A DNA stretch of 64,000 nucleotides from Aureimonas ureilytica (GTDB lineage Bacteria > Pseudomonadota > Alphaproteobacteria > Rhizobiales > Rhizobiaceae), in assembly GCF_001475935.1 (NCBI RefSeq), contig NZ_LDQA01000001.1:62001-126000 (forward strand). The letters are read 5' to 3'. Made by a program: the position numbers and the translations under genes. A model generated the notes under the pieces. The model did no database searches and was not told the origin of the DNA. It worked only from the letters and a program-made list of their open reading frames with translations. This document shows positions 62,411-64,000 of this stretch, piece by piece. The first letter of the stretch is position 1. Every line of letters starts with the position of its first letter.

Positions 62411-64000
62411 CTAGATATCGAGATCGTTTGCAAACGCGGCCCGCTCTTGAATGAACCGAAAGCGAGCCTCAGGCTTGTTGCCCATCAGAGCATCGACGAC
62501 ACCCGCCGTTCCCGCCTCGGGCGCCGGATCAGCTTGGACACGCAGGAGCGTTCTGCGCTTGGGATCCATCGTGGTTTCTTTCAACTGGGACGGCAGCATC
62601 TCGCCAAGGCCTTTGAACCGGCTGACTTCCACCTTGCCTTTGCCCTTGAACTCTTTCGAGACGATGCGCTCCCTGTCTCGGTCGTCGCGGGCGTAGATCG
62701 TTTTACCGCCCTGGCTGAGCTTGTAGAGCGGCGGGACGGCGAGAAAAAGGTGCCCCTCTTGGATCAGCTCGGGCATCTCCTGGAAGAAGAAGGTGATCAG
62801 AAGAGACGCGATATGAGCACCATCGACGTCAGCGTCGGTCATGATGATAACGCGTTCGTAGCGCAGATCCGCTTCGCGATACTTGGTCCGCGTTCCGCAC
62901 CCTAACGCCTGGATCAGATCCGCCAGCTGCTGATTGGCGCCGAGCTTCTCCCGACCCGCCGACGCGACGTTCAGGATTTTTCCGCGCAGAGGCAGAACGG
63001 CCTGTCGTGCCCGGTCGCGCGCTTGCTTGGCGGAGCCACCGGCCGAGTCGCCCTCGACGATGAAGATCTCGGCGTTGGCCGCGCCCGACTGCGAACAGTC
63101 CGCCAGCTTGCCCGGCAGCCTGAGCTTGCGTGTCGCGGTCTTGCGACTGACTTCCTTTTCCTGCTTGCGCCGCAAACGTTCGTCGGCCCGTTCCACGACC
63201 CAATCGATCAACCGGGCCGCATCTTGTGGCGAGGATGCGAGCCAGATGTCGAATGAGTCTCGCAACGTGCTTTCGACGATGCGCTGAGCCTCGGCCGTGG
63301 CCAAGCGATCCTTGGTTTGCCCGACGAATTCCGGCTCGCGAATGAAGACCGAGAGCATGGCCGACGCTGTGATCATGACGTCGTCCGCTGTAATCGCGGC
63401 CGCGCGCTTGTTGCCGGACAGTTCGGCGAAGGCCTTCAGGCCGCGCAGCAGAACGTTGCGCAGGCCGGTTTCATGCGTACCGCCTTCAGGCGTCGGGATC
63501 GTGTTGCAATAGGATCGGACCGTTCCGTCCCCTGCAGTCCAGCACACCGCCCATTCTACGGCGCCGTGACCGGACGCCCGCTCGGTTCGTCCCGAGAATA
63601 TCTGGTTGGTGATCCGCTGCTCGCCTTCCAGTGAGGCGTCGAGATAATCCTTGAGGCCGCCGGGGAAGTGAAAGACGGCCTTGGCCGGCGTCTTGCTACT
63701 CTCGCCGAGAAGAGAGGCGTCGCAGCTCCAGCGAATTTCGACGCCGCCGAAGAGATAGGCCTTCGAGCGCGCCATCCCGAACAGCCGCGTCGGATCGAAG
63801 CGTGCACTCTCGCCGAAGATCGCAGGATCCGGGTGGAATCGAACCTTCGTTCCACGCCGATTCTGAACGTCGCCGATCTCCTGAAGGTCAGTCACGGCAT
63901 GACCGCGAGAGTAGCTCTGGCGATAGAGCTTTCGATTGCGTGCGATCTCGACATCCAACACGTCGGACAAGGCGTTTACGACCGAGACGCCAACGCCATG
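62411..64000 (-). CDS. parE: DNA topoisomerase IV subunit B, C-terminal part (5' end outside window)
   Basis: ATPase subunit that with ParC decatenates daughter chromosomes. About 529 residues are present; the frame runs to the window edge, where the residues HGVGVSVVNALS of the ATP-binding domain are seen. The Toprim motif EGDSAGGSAKQARDR, MTDADVDGAHIASLL and the ParE-type C-terminus SRFKGLGEMLPSQLKETTM are clear. ParE and not GyrB is favoured by the short C-terminal half and the SRFKGLGEM-PSQLKETTM wording. Confidence 0.94.
   Translation of the reverse strand, partial: HGVGVSVVNALSDVLDVEIARNRKLYRQSYSRGHAVTDLQEIGDVQNRRGTKVRFHPDPAIFGESARFDPTRLFGMARSKAYLFGGVEIRWSCDASLLGESSKTPAKAVFHFPGGLKDYLDASLEGEQRITNQIFSGRTERASGHGAVEWAVCWTAGDGTVRSYCNTIPTPEGGTHETGLRNVLLRGLKAFAELSGNKRAAAITADDVMITASAMLSVFIREPEFVGQTKDRLATAEAQRIVESTLRDSFDIWLASSPQDAARLIDWVVERADERLRRKQEKEVSRKTATRKLRLPGKLADCSQSGAANAEIFIVEGDSAGGSAKQARDRARQAVLPLRGKILNVASAGREKLGANQQLADLIQALGCGTRTKYREADLRYERVIIMTDADVDGAHIASLLITFFFQEMPELIQEGHLFLAVPPLYKLSQGGKTIYARDDRDRERIVSKEFKGKGKVEVSRFKGLGEMLPSQLKETTMDPKRRTLLRVQADPAPEAGTAGVVDALMGNKPEARFRFIQERAAFANDLDI

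Noticed and set aside
1-64000. tRNA or rRNA genes, CRISPR arrays, insertion sequences, prophage or genomic-island signs
   Set aside because: None seen on reading both strands: no repeat-spacer pattern, no transposase or integrase and no attachment repeats, and the gene content is core throughout. A tRNA or covariance scan would be needed to exclude small RNAs formally.

Overview
This is ordinary, densely packed core chromosome from a high-GC alphaproteobacterium, most likely a member of the Hyphomicrobiales (Rhizobiales). The pointers are a DivK-PleD cell-cycle pair, a gatC-GNAT-gatA-gatB order, a long SUF operon headed by a NifS/IscS-type cysteine desulfurase, several alphaproteobacterial domain-of-unknown-function families (DUF3572, DUF983, DUF2155, DUF455, NDUFA12) and a LexA operator of the GTTC-N7-GTTC type. 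The family or genus cannot be fixed from sequence reading alone. I see no insertion sequences, prophage, CRISPR array, tRNA or rRNA genes. Two genes are cut by the window edges: proS at the left and parE at the right.

Layout. 1-9320 (+): end of proS, the lipoprotein-release transporter lolC-lolD, a two-gene GMC oxidoreductase unit, an SOS-type control region with a 27-residue membrane peptide, and dnaE. 9378-10333 (-): a HAD-like hydrolase and a DUF3572 protein, divergent from divK-pleD (10452-12197, +). 12574-22542 (-): rpmG, a DUF983 protein, rnr, topA, dprA, plsY, a dihydroorotase-like pyrC and pyrB, many with overlapping start and stop codons. 22697-29595 (mostly +): two small membrane proteins, ruvX (-), a UPF0173 hydrolase, the gatCAB cluster, an NDUFA12-like complex I factor and a DUF2155 protein. 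29535-34504 (-): aat, accC, accB, a DsbA-like protein and an M48 protease. 34607-44265: a class I aminotransferase (+), RNase E (-) with a long leader, and then an amidase, PBP1A and prfB (+). 44359-47037 (-): an M23 peptidase, a ferritin-like protein and bcp. 47251-52643: an AsmA-like giant (+), tyrS and an alpha/beta hydrolase (-). 52839-59956 (+): the SUF iron-sulfur operon. 60040-64000 (-): a DEAD-box helicase, a secreted protein of unknown function and parE.

How the genes fit together. Main themes are envelope building (lolCD, plsY, PBP1A, amidase, M23, M48, AsmA-like), translation (proS, gatCAB, tyrS, prfB, rpmG, aat), nucleic-acid upkeep (dnaE, topA, dprA, ruvX, parE, rnr, rne, helicase), pyrimidine and fatty-acid synthesis (pyrBC, accBC), cell-cycle signalling (divK, pleD) and iron-sulfur assembly.

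The most rewarding points are: (1) two LexA-type boxes, one of each orientation, flanking a small inverted repeat just upstream of a 27-residue one-helix membrane peptide; (2) a pyrC that has lost most dihydroorotase metal ligands; (3) a GMC oxidoreductase with a ferredoxin-like CxxCxxCxxxC motif; (4) a fully preserved +1 programmed frameshift in prfB, with SPY in place of SPF in the stop-codon recognition motif; and (5) an Irr-like iron box in front of the SUF operon.
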